NCBI GenBank assembly: GCA_026122225.1
Contig: JANEZZ010000986.1
Location: 910,501 to 974,500 of the forward strand
Length of the DNA: 64,000 nucleotides
Direction of reading: 5' to 3'
From: Heloderma charlesbogerti
Lineage: Eukaryota; Chordata; Lepidosauria; Squamata; Helodermatidae
Shown here: piece after piece, positions 1 through 8,417 of the stretch
Position numbering within the stretch: the first letter of the stretch is position 1
Layout of the letters: every line of letters begins with the position of its first letter
Program-made: the position numbers and the translations under genes
Notes under the pieces: generated by a model
Seen by the model: only the letters and a program-made list of their open reading frames with translations
Told to the model about the DNA's origin: nothing
Database searches by the model: none

Positions 1-352
1 TCCATGGTGGAACGGATCACCCCACCCCACCATCCCGCGAAGTCCAACCCGGCTGGATCCTACCTGGCACTGCCAGGTCCGGGTCCGTCCGCTGCCCCTG
101 TGCAAATGCAAAATGGCATCCGGCATCCGCTACGTCATTTGCGTGCCTCCCTTTTTCAGTGATAGGCTACATAAAGATTTACGTAGCCTATCATGGCCAA
201 AGGGAGGCACGCAAATGGCATCTGCTATGCCAGACACCATTTGCGTCCGTAGACCAGCCACGGCCGGAAGTCCGGGGGGAGGAATGGATAGCCTCCACCA
301 CCACCCATGGACCTCCCAGCCAATGAAAGTGAGTTAGGTTCATACACCCCTA
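1..352. mobile_element. P1: palindromic hAT-like MITE, left part cut by window edge
   Basis: Right end of a GATAGGCTAC-family MITE. It holds one small hairpin (TGATAGGCTACATAAAG...TTTACGTAGCCTATCA, about 161-199) between inverted arms containing GGAGGCACGCAAATGGC. It ends in ACACCCCTA at 352, a variant of the family terminus. An outward donor-like AAGTGAGT lies at 327-334, 18 nt from the end, as in the other A ends. The partner end and target duplication lie outside the window. The 74-residue frame inside it is a by-product of palindromic sequence, not a gene. Confidence 0.8.
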
Positions 353-654
353 GTGGAAACTACTTTCTGCAGTTTACAGGACTGAGCAGGAGAAAATCAC
401 TACAAATTTTGGGGGTGGAGGACTTCCCTTTTAAACTGCTGGCAGCAGAGCTTGCCCCCCCTTTTTTTCTTTTTGTTTTTTGAAGATATTTTTGCCAGGG
501 CAGCAGGAGCAGCCATGTAGGAGCACTACAGCAATCATTTCCCCCCACTACTGCCTCTGTGGAAAGGTGCTGTGGAAAGATGCTACATCATGACCTAGCA
601 TCCTTCCAAGGGCACTGATGGCTGGGGATATGGCTATTCCCACTAATCCCACCC
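353..654. other. Unique non-coding DNA
   Basis: No repeat family, open frame or RNA gene recognised; a T-rich tract lies near 465-480. Confidence 0.5.
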
Positions 655-828
655 AGTTTCTATATTTTATATAAATACAATTATTATTATTGTTGTTATT
701 ACATTTATAAATTGCTTTTTTCCCCTCTTGCAAGGAACTCAAGGTGGCTTACATGGTCCCTCAAACCCTGGTCCCCTGAGTCCCAGTCCAGCATTCTAAT
801 CACTACACAACACTGGCTCTCTTATTTA
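655..828 (-). repeat. tRNA-derived SINE with L2-like tail, minus strand
   Basis: Read on the minus strand it begins GAGAGCCAGTGTTGTGTAG, passes GACTGGGACTCAGG and GTAAGCCACCTTGAGTTCC, and ends in a TAA/CAA-rich tail. This layout is shared with the copies at 34258-34475 and 40345-40560. The middle is deleted, so the copy is old. The family assignment comes from known reptile repeats; the exact subfamily cannot be named without a repeat library. Confidence 0.6.
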
Positions 829-899
829 TATGTTTATAGAAATGCAATCAAGTAGCAGAGATAAGTGCACTCAGGCTCACTGAATCCTTCAGTTTTAAA

Positions 900-1079
900 A
901 AATGTGTTAGCCTGTTTCTAGATCTTGGCACGGCTGCAGGCTTTTACTTTGGACTTTACTTCAAATTTATTCTGTTCTAAATTTTTCAAGGTTTTTATAT
1001 TATGCTTTATTATGTTACTATATTTTATGGCTTACAGTTATGTTTTGTGAACCTCCCAGAGAGCATTGTCTATCGGACA
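900..1079 (+). repeat. L2-like LINE 3' end
   Basis: A T-rich 3' UTR followed by GTGAACCTCCCAGAGAGC and CTATCGGACAGTATG, the decayed form of the motif that closes L2-type elements (GAACCGCCCAGAGAGC ... CTATTGGGCGG). The same motif occurs at 62300-62455 and, inverted, at 27076-27130 and 46655-46735. Confidence 0.55.
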
Positions 1080-2137
1080 GTATGTTGTTGTAGTTGTTGT
1101 TCAGTCGTTAAGTCATGTCTGACTCTTCGTGACCCCATGGACCATAGCATGCCAGGCCTTCCTGTCCTCCGCTCTCTCCCGGAGTGTGCTCAAGTTCATG
1201 TTCATTGCATTGGTGATACTATCTAGCCATCTCATCCTCTGCCGTCCCCTTCTCCTTTTGCCTTCAGTCTTTCCCAGCATCAGGGTCTTTTCCAGGGAGT
1301 TTTCTCTTCGCATTAGGTCAGTTAGGTGGCCAAAATATTTGAGCTTCAGCTTCAGTATCTGTCCTTCCAATGAGCACTCAGGGTTGATTTCCTTTAGGAT
1401 TGACTGATTGGACCTCCTTGCAGTCCAGGGGACTCGTAAGAGTCTTCTCCAGCACCACAATTCGAAAGTATCAATTCTATGGCACTCAGCCTTCCTTATA
1501 GTGCAGCTCTCACAGCCATACATTACTACTGGGAAAACCATAGCTTTGATTATACGGACCTTTGTCGGCAAGGTGATGTCTTTGCTTCTTACTATGCTCT
1601 CTAGGTTTGCCATAGCTTTCCGCCCAAGGAGCAAAGCATCTTTTAATTTCATGGCTACAGTCACCGTCTGTGGTGATCTTGGAGCCCAAGAAAATAAAAT
1701 CTGTTACTGCTTCCATTTCTCCCCCTTCTATATGCCAGGAAGTGATGGGGCCAGATGCCATGATCTTAGTTTTTTAATGTTGAGTTTCAGACCAGCTTTT
1801 GCACTCTCCACTTTCACCCTCAACAAGAGGCTCTTTAGATCCTCTTCGCTTTCTGCCATTAGGGTGGTATCGTCCGCGTATCTGAGGTTGTTGATAATTC
1901 TCCCTGCAATCTTAATTCCGACCTGTGATTCATCCAACCCGGCGTTTCTCATGATGTACTCTGCATATAAGTTAAATAAGCAGGGCGACAATGTACAGCC
2001 TTGTCGTACTCCTTTCCCAATTTTGAACCAATCGGTTGTTCCATGTCTGGTTCTTACTGTTGCTTCTTGACCCTCATACAGGTTTCTCAGGAGACAGGTA
2101 AGGTGGTCTGGTACTCCCATCTCTTTAAGAATTATTG
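1080..2137 (-). pseudogene. RTE-BovB LINE, 5'-truncated, reverse transcriptase C-terminal half
   Basis: Minus-strand remnant of a BovB (RTE clade) retrotransposon. Protein pieces appear in three frames. Residues encoded around 2137-1728 hold the reverse transcriptase core GVRQGCTLSPCLFNLYAEY and the catalytic box RYADD. Those at 1761-1510 hold a segment ending FIFLGSKITTDGDC. Those at 1664-1113 hold VVMYGCESCTIRK and the terminal RKAWHAMVHGVTKSQT typical of BovB. The element ends at about 1080 in a CAA/GTT-rich 3' tail. The fingers and the endonuclease are missing because of 5' truncation near 2137, the usual result of incomplete reverse transcription. At least two frameshifts make it non-functional. 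BovB elements of this type supply the machinery for the SINEs at 8774-9076 and 12780-13121, whose tails resemble the BovB 3' end. Confidence 0.9.
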
Positions 2138-2811
2138 GACAGTATAGAAATGAATAAACAAGCAAACAACTGCACCTACTGTGTTTCTTTTGTGATGCTA
2201 TTTGTTGTGTGTTGTAGTTCTTACAATGTTTTGGAGATCAAAAATAAGATCTTATATTGCACGTTTAAGCATTAAAAATGTTTGCCTGCAAAAGTATATA
2301 GAGCCAAAAAGAAAAGAAAAGTTTTATAGGCATGTTGATCCAAGTCTGCGTATTTAGTCAGCCCAAAGATTGGTTGCATTTCAGTTGAAATTCTTGATAC
2401 ATTTTCAGCAATGTTTCTTTCTCCGTGAGCCACATCCATTCATTCATTCATTCATTCATTCATTCATTTATTTATTTTCCTCACATGGCACTTGACTTTC
2501 AGGAAACTATGTAAAGAATGACAGGACGTATGACACAAACAATCACTGTTACAGAGCTGAGTCTTCCGCCCACCAGAGCTGATCAAGACTCTTGGGAATA
2601 CTAACTTGTAATCATAGCTCTTCCATCACCTTCTTCCTTTCCCTTTCTACCCACTGAGAAGCCTTCCTTAGACAAAAGAAGCCAGGACTGTGCAAATTGT
2701 GGCATCTGCATACCTAGTCCATTTGCTAGCAGTCATAGTGACAATGAAGACTATGGATGTTGGGTGTGAGTAACCTTGCAGTTCAATTTAGTTTGAGTCA
2801 GGACAGATTCA
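2138..2811. other. Unique non-coding DNA with (ATTC)n at 2436-2476
   Basis: AT-rich sequence with one tetranucleotide microsatellite (ATTC repeats grading into ATTT). No gene or mobile element recognised. Confidence 0.6.
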
Positions 2812-2819
2812 CCCCAGGT

Positions 2820-3668
2820 TAGGAGTGCATGAAAGCCACTTACCTGGTCTCGCAGCTTGCTTCGCACTGCGGGGGAGGTGCTTCGCTGCTCCCCCCAAAG
2901 TTCAGGCCGGGGGGGAGGCTTCCCACCTCGCCCGGCCGAAATTCAGGCCGGGGAGGAGGCGCCTCGCCTTGCCTGGCCGCGAAATAAAAAGTTTTAAAAA
3001 AAAACACCCCCGTGATAGGCTACGTGACGATTAACGTAGCCTATCACGGCTAGATCTGCAAAGTCAGCCGTGATAGGCTACGTTAATCGTCACGTAGCCT
3101 ATCACGGGTGACTTAAAAAAAAAAAAAAGCGCGTACGCAAATGGCGGCCCCCATAGGGAGCCGCCATTCGCGTTCCTTATTTGGTCGCTGTGGTCTACGT
3201 AAATCTTTACGTAGACTACAGCGACCAAATAAGGAACGCGAATGGCAGCTCCCTATGGGGGCCGCCATTAGCCGTACGCGCTTTTTTTTTTTTTTTTACG
3301 TCACCCGTGATAGGCTACGTGATGATTTATGTAGCCTATCACAGCTGACTTTGCAAAGTCAGCCGTGATAGGCTACGTTAATTGTCACGTAGCCTATCAT
3401 GGGGGCGTTTTGTTTTTTTTTTACTTTTATTGGAATGGCGGCGGCGGCAACCGGTCGAAAGACCGGCTGCCGCCCCCGCCCCTGACGAAGACCTGCCGAA
3501 CCGCCGCCGGGACCCGCCACCAGGAGGGACATTCGGGAAAGGTATGTCCCGTCCCGGGGGGGTGGGGGGCGGGGGGGCGGAGAATTTCTCCCGAAACTAC
3601 TTCGGGGGGCCGAACACGTTGGCACTCGGCCCCCCGAAGTTTCAGGGAGAAATTCTCCCCCATCCCTA
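2820..3668. mobile_element. P2: complete palindromic hAT-like MITE (A end left, B end right)
   Basis: An 849-bp element flanked by an exact 8-bp duplication CCCCAGGT (2812-2819 and 3669-3676). It begins TAGGAGTGCATG and ends CATCCCTA. The 8-bp duplication and TAGGG-type ends point to the hAT superfamily. Inside are four small hairpins of GTGATAGGCTACGTNA...TNACGTAGCCTATCAC (about 3011-3048, 3069-3107, 3306-3342, 3364-3401). They are arranged symmetrically around a 153-bp palindrome (3129-3281) centred on CTACGTAAATCTTTACGTAG and bracketed by an A tract and a T tract. Outward donor-like octamers are ACTTACCT at 2838-2845 (18 nt from the left end, minus-strand sense) and AGGTATGT at 3540-3547 (plus-strand sense). 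A 78-nt hairpin at 3580-3657 forms the B end. Inward AATAAA signals lie at 2983 (plus) and 3426-3431 (minus). It has no transposase and is inserted beside L2 sequence. Confidence 0.93.
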
Positions 3669-3676
3669 CCCCAGGT

Positions 3677-4230
3677 ACATTTATTTATTTATTTAAAATA
3701 TTTGTGGGCTGCCTTTCAGGGCAGACACCCTCTGAAGAAGGCTTACAGCAATAAAATACATAAAAAACAGTTAAAGTATTAAAAGTGAAAAAACATAAAC
3801 ACAGTAAAAGAGCAATAAAAACGACTATAAAGGCCAACAATAAAACCACCAGCAGCAGCAGCAACAACAACAGCAACAACAGCTGTCATATCAAGAGAAG
3901 GCCACAGTAAAATAATATGTTTTCAAGGCCTTGTTAAAAGCCTGCAATGATGGAGCATGGTGGACCTCCGATGGCAACTTGTTCCAAAGGTGTGGGGCCA
4001 CTGCAGAGAAGGCCCTTTCATGTGTGGTCACCTACCTAACTGCTTTCATGCATGGGCAAATGAGAAGGGCCTCTCTTTCCTATCTTAAAGTGCAGGCAGG
4101 CTGATATGGGTGAAGGCAGTCCTTCAAGTAACTTGGTTCCAAACCGTTTAAGGCTTTAAAGGTCGAAACCAGCACTTTAAATTGGGCTCAGAAGCACACT
4201 GGTAAGCAATGCAACTGGCTCAGTAAAGAC
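3677..4230 (-). pseudogene. L2 LINE fragment: ORF2 C-terminus and 3' UTR
   Basis: The minus strand encodes, with frameshifts, AQFKVLVSTFKALNGLEPSYLKDC followed after a gap by RAFSAVAPHLWNKLPSEV. This matches the C-terminal region of L2-type ORF2 proteins. After the stop comes a GTT/CTG-rich 3' UTR and a tail of GAAAGGCAGCCCAC then (AAAT)n. It probably belongs to the same insertion as the upstream RT piece at 5176-5560. The middle of the reverse transcriptase is missing and P3 sits in the gap, so the locus has lost sequence as well as gained the MITE. Confidence 0.8.
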
Positions 4231-5175
4231 TGGGGATGTCAGAGAATTTCGCCATGAATCTTGGGGAGGCCGAATTAGGGATGTACAAAAGTCACTTACC
4301 TTTTACGAAATTTGATTCGCAGTGGGGGGGAGGCGCTCTGTCCCTCCCCCTGAAATTCTGGCCGGGGGGGAGGCGTCCCATCCCTCCCCCTGAAATTCTG
4401 GCCAGGGGGAGGTGCCCTGTCCCTCCCCCCTGAAATTCTGGCTGGGGGGGAGGCGCCCCGTCCCTCCTGCCGCAAATCCTGGCCGGCCGAGTCTGCAAAT
4501 GGCGGCGGCCGTAACCGCCGCCGTTTGCATCCCTGCAGTCCGCTGTGATAGGCTACGTAAATGTTTACGTAGCCTATCACAGCTGAGTTAAAAAAAAAAA
4601 ACCGCGCATACGCAAATGGTGGCGCCCATGGGCGCTGCCATTTGCGTTCCTTATTTTGGAACGTCTAGTCTACGTAAAGATTTACATAGACTACGGCGAA
4701 AATAAGGGCACGCTATTTGCATTGCCCTTATTTTTGCCGTAGTCTACGTAAATCTTTACGTAGACTAGGCGTGCCAAAATAAGGAACGCAAATGGCAGTG
4801 CCCCATGGGCGCTGCCATTTGCATACGCGCTTTTTTTTTTCTAAAGTCACCCGTGATAGGCTACGTGACGATTTACGTAGCCTATCATGGCTGACTTTGG
4901 AAATCTAGCTGTGATAGGCTACGTAAATCGTCACGTAGCCTATCACGGGGTCTTTTTTTTTTTACTTTTTGTTTCGTGGCCGGGGAGACGGGGTGCTTCT
5001 CCCCGGCCTGAACTTCAGCCGGGCGAGGCGGGGTGCCTCCCCCCCCCGGCCTGAATTTTGGCCGGGCGAGGCGGGACGCCTCCCCCCCGCCTGAACGTCA
5101 GGGGGAAAAGCGAAGCACCTCCCCCCCACCGCGAAGCCAAGCTGCGAAAAGGTAAGTGACTTTCGTACATCCCTA
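4231..5175. mobile_element. P3: rearranged palindromic MITE with two A ends plus a B-end stub
   Basis: 4231-4275 is the first half of a B end (GGGATGTCAGAGAATTTCGCC). It runs directly into a full A end at 4276 (TAGGGATGTACAAAAG). The right end at 5175 (GTACATCCCTA) is also type A. Donor-like octamers point outward at 4294-4301 (minus) and 5150-5157 (AGGTAAGT, plus), each exactly 18 nt from its end. The core is a three-armed palindrome: arms at about 4675-4700 and 4740-4765 flank a central CGGCGAAAATAAGGGC hairpin with GCCCTTATTTTTGCCG. I find no target duplication for either possible left border (GTAAAGAC or GGCCGAAT against GCTCTGGC), which supports rearrangement after insertion. Confidence 0.8.
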
Positions 5176-5560
5176 GCTCTGGCAGATTTCACAAACCAGG
5201 ATGGGCAAAGATCTAAAGGGCAAGTAGTAGGCCTCATTCGTCCAAGCAGTTTGTCCACATCCTCAGTTTGCACAAGCCAAAAGGTATCCATAACATCAGT
5301 AGATGGTGCACCAGCCCTGTCCATAGCAGACTCTGTCAAAATAATGGCATCCAAGTCAGCACAAATACAAGTGATTTAACCTGCAAAGCATCTGGCAAAT
5401 TGTTCACAGTGGGCCTTTGAGCGTTTGAGTTGTTGTGTTCCAAGGCCTACATGCAAGAGGCCTTTAACCCCTGGTTAAAGGCTCTTCTGGATGACACTGA
5501 GCAGATGCAATGGTAGCAGAGAGGTAGGATTTCTTCACTGCCATCACAGCCACAGAGTAA
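5176..5560 (-). pseudogene. L2 LINE fragment: start of reverse transcriptase region
   Basis: The minus strand encodes DKLLGRMRPTTCPLDLCPSW, the conserved block just upstream of the reverse transcriptase in L2 elements. It is preceded (about 5560-5440) by a decayed VAVKKSYLSATIASAQ segment typical of L2. It breaks off at P3. It is probably the 5'-ward part of the same L2 copy as 3677-4230, which lies in the same orientation. Confidence 0.75.
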
Positions 5561-5659
5561 GATTGCAAATGGACTCTTACCTGTATTTAATTATATTTGT
5601 TCTGTGTCTTCCTCCATTTGTGCTCTAATTGTGGACACAGTCATTTCATTGGCCTCAGC

Positions 5660-5995
5660 TAGGGATGTATGAATCCCCTTACCTGCCGTCCATGGGGGGT
5701 CTGCTGGGGGGGAAGGAAATCCGTTCCTCCCCCCGGAATCCTTGATGGGGGGAGGCTATCCATTCCTCCCCCCCCCTGGAATCTGTCCAGGCCGGCTCTG
5801 CATTGAACCTGCGGAGCTGGCCACCAGCTCTGCAGGGCTGGAGAAAGTCGATACAGCCGGCAGCCATTGCTGTGCTGTATCTCTGTCTAAGTCAGTCCCC
5901 CAGACGCAAATGGTGTAGTGGGCGCCATTTGCAGCCGTAAAGTTGGTTGATTAGCCTAAATGCAGCCATTTACGGCTCCAATGGACTCATGGAGG
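5660..5995. mobile_element. P4: left part of a palindromic MITE (A end), right part lost
   Basis: Starts TAGGGATGTATGAATCC at 5660. The donor-like CCTTACCT at 5677-5684 lies 17 nt in. It continues through the CCGGCTCTGC / GCAGAGCTGG GC-rich block seen in P8, P10 and P11, then ACGCAAATGG...CCATTTGCAGCCG arms. It fades out near 5995. No GATAGGCTAC hairpin is preserved (a decayed GATTAGCCTAAATG is present) and no matching right end was found. Confidence 0.65.
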
Positions 5996-6266
5996 AATTC
6001 TTCACCATCACTACCCTCAGCTCCTTGGAATACCAAGAAGCTAACACCGTTCTACGACTAGGTCGATGACATTTGGGAGTGATCATATTGATAGCCTGGT
6101 CCTCTCCTCATTCCAGTCAGTGACCAGGACCTTGGCAAGACCACCAGCTATGCCTGCAGGAAAATCCCCAAGAGATCTCAAAAATCCATTCAGATTCATC
6201 AGCCTCTGGTGGAAGACAACCAAATTTTGTCCCTCACCCCTGGAGAGGTTACAGGTGGCCTGAAGG
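5996..6266. other. Unassigned sequence between two MITEs
   Basis: 270 bp with short open frames only and no recognised family. It could be unique DNA or the remains of another element. Confidence 0.4.
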
Positions 6267-6908
6267 TAGGGATGTCAGAGAATTCCACCACGGATCTCGG
6301 TGAGGCTAAATGCCAGTGCATTCGGCCCGCCGAACTCCGTGGCAGAACGGCCTGCCACCCCCCCGCCCCCCGCGGATCCCCCCCTGGGATGAGACTTACC
6401 TGGGGCGGATGTTCCGGACAGCGGCGGCTCCAGCGGCAGCTTCGGCAGAGGCAGCAGTGGCAGCTGGTCTTCCGACCGGCCGCCACCACCGCCGCCATTT
6501 GCAGTCTTCCCCCCCCCATTCGTAATAGGCTACATAAAGACTTGCGTAGTCTATCACGTCTGGGTTTTTTTTAAAAAAAAAAACAACGCGTACGTAAATG
6601 GCGGCGGCTACAGCCGCCGCCATTTGCGTTCCCTATTTTTGGTTGTCTTAGTCTACATAAATATTTACGTAGACTAAGACAGCGAAACTAAGGGGGAACG
6701 CAAATAGCGTAGCAGACGCTATTTGTGTTCCCCCTTATTTTCACCGTCTTAGTCTATGTAAATATTTACGTAGACTAAGACAACCAAAAATAGGGAACGC
6801 AAATGGCGTTGTTGTTGTTGTTGTTTTTACCCAGACGTGATAGGCTACGTAAGTCTTTACGTAGCCTATCACGGCTGAATACAGGGATGCAAACAGCGGC
6901 GGCTACCC
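6267..6908. mobile_element. P5: palindromic MITE, B end present, A end lost
   Basis: Begins TAGGGATGTCAGAGAATTCC at 6267 with a B-type hairpin. Outward ACTTACCT lies at 6394-6401, 127 nt in. The core is a three-armed palindrome: arms with GTTGTCTTAGTCTAC / GTAGACTAAGACAACC (about 6640-6680 and 6755-6790) flank a central GGGGGAACGCAAATAGCG...CGCTATTTGTG hairpin. GATAGGCTAC hairpins lie outside, near 6523-6560 and 6837-6873. It stops at about 6908 against a LINE 3' scrap (GGTCTGATCCAACATGGC, 6911-6935). A (GTT)n expansion near 6808-6826 replaces the GGCGGC arm on one side only. Confidence 0.75.
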
Positions 6909-6935
6909 TTGGTCTGATCCAACATGGCTCTTATA

Positions 6936-7402
6936 TAGGGTTGGCGGAGAATTTCTCCCCGAAACTTCGGGGGGCCGAGCGCCAACATGTTCGGCCTCCC
7001 GAAAAAGTTTCGGGGAGAAATTCTCTGCACCCCCCCCTGCACCCCCCCTGGGACGGGACGTACCTTTCCCGAATGTCCCTCCCGGCGGCGGGTCCCGGCG
7101 GTGGTTTGTCGGGTCTTCGTCAGGGGTGGGGGCGCCGCCATTCCAATAAAAGTAAATTAAAAAAAAACGCCCCCATGATAGGCTACGTGATGATTAACGT
7201 AGCCTATCACGGCTAGATTTGCAAAGTCAGCCGTGATAGGCTACGTAAAGAAGTACGGAAGCCTCTCCCCCCGGCCTGAATTTCGCCCGGGCGAGGCGGG
7301 AAGCCTCCCCCCTGGCCTGAACTTCGGGGGGAGAGCAGCAAAGCGCCTCCCCCCCACCGCGAAAAGCTGCGAGACTAGGTAAGTGACTTTTGTGCACCCC
7401 TA
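6936..7402. mobile_element. P6: internally deleted palindromic MITE (B end left, A end right)
   Basis: A 467-bp element with exact 8-bp duplication CTCTTATA (6928-6935 and 7403-7410). The B-end hairpin spans 6947-7025. Donor-like octamers point outward at 7058-7065 (ACGTACCT) and 7377-7384 (AGGTAAGT, 18 nt from the right end). An inward AATAAA lies at 7145-7150. One GATAGGCTAC hairpin plus half of a second remain; the central palindrome has been deleted at the junction near 7249. The target is a CR1-type LINE 3' tail, whose halves lie at 6911-6935 and 7411-7417. Confidence 0.92.
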
Positions 7403-7510
7403 CTCTTATATTCTTAGAAATGTGAAAAGTGTAGTTTCAAAGCAACCATTCTGATATCAATTTTCCAAAGCTATTACAACTTGCCATGTGCCTCATTTCA
7501 ATGATGTGAT

Positions 7511-8409
7511 TAGGGATGGCGGAGAATTTCTCCCCGAAACTTCGGGGGGCCGAGCGCCAACGTGTTTGGCCCCCTGAACAAGTTTCGGGGAGAAATTCTC
7601 CGCCCCCCCGCCCCCCGCCCCCCCCGGGACAGGACTTACCTTTCCCGAATGTCCCTCCCGGTGGCGGGTCCCGGCGGCGGTTTGGCAGGGCTTCGTCAGG
7701 GGCGGGGGCAGCAGCCGGTCTTTCGACCGGTTGCCGCCGCCGCCATTCCAATAAAAGTAAAAAAAAAAAAACGCCCCCGTGATAGGCTACATGACGATTA
7801 ACGTAGCCTATCACGGCTAGATCTGCAAAGTCAGCCATGATAGGGTACGTAAATCGTCACGTAGCCTATCACGGGTGACTTAAAAAAAAAAAAAAAAAGC
7901 GCGTACAGATAATGGCGGCCCCCATAGGGAGCCACCATTCCCATTCCTTATTTGGTCGCTGTAGTCTACGTAAAGATTTACGTAGACTACAGCGACCAAA
8001 TAAGGAGCGCGAATGGCGGCTCCCTATGAGGGCCGCCATTTGCGTACGCGCTTTTTTTTTTTTTTTAAGTCACCCGTGATAGGCTACGTGATGATTAACA
8101 TAGCCTATCATGGCTGACTTTGCAGATCTAGCCGTGATAGGCTACGTTAATCGTCACGTAGCCTATCACGGGGGCGTTTGTTTTTTTAAAAAAAAACTTT
8201 GGAGTTCGCGGCCGGGCGAGGCGAGGCACCTCCTCCCCGGCCTGAATTTTGGCCGGGCGAGGTGGGAAACCTCCCCCCCGGTCTGAATTTCGGCCGGGCG
8301 AGGCGGGAAGCCTCCCCCCCAGCCTGAACTTTGCAGGGGGAGCAGCGAAGCGCCTCCCCCCCCCACGAACAAGCTTCAAGGACAGGTAAGTGACTTTCAT
8401 CCAACCCTA
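7511..8409. mobile_element. P7: complete palindromic hAT-like MITE (B end left, A end right)
   Basis: An 899-bp element with exact 8-bp duplication GATGTGAT (7503-7510 and 8410-8417). It starts TAGGGATGGCGG and ends CAACCCTA. The order mirrors P2: B-end hairpin 7521-7602; outward ACTTACCT 7634-7641; inward AATAAA 7750-7755; two GATAGGCTAC hairpins (about 7778-7815 and 7836-7873); an A tract; a central palindrome of about 155 bp (7898-8052) on CTACGTAAAGATTTACGTAG; a T tract; two more hairpins (about 8076-8112 and 8132-8170); then the GC-rich A side with AGGTAAGT at 8384-8391, 18 nt from the end. It is about the same length as P2, so both are probably near the intact form. Confidence 0.93.
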
Positions 8410-8417
8410 GATGTGAT

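Noticed and set aside
7437..7838. 133-codon Pro/Gly/Arg-rich minus-strand frame
   Set aside because: Spans the P7 terminus and its palindromes; similar frames recur in every copy and on both strands, as expected of inverted repeats.
2820..8409. CRISPR array or bacterial repeat array
   Set aside because: The repeated GATAGGCTAC units are palindromes inside transposons with target duplications, spaced irregularly and in both orientations, in eukaryotic DNA.
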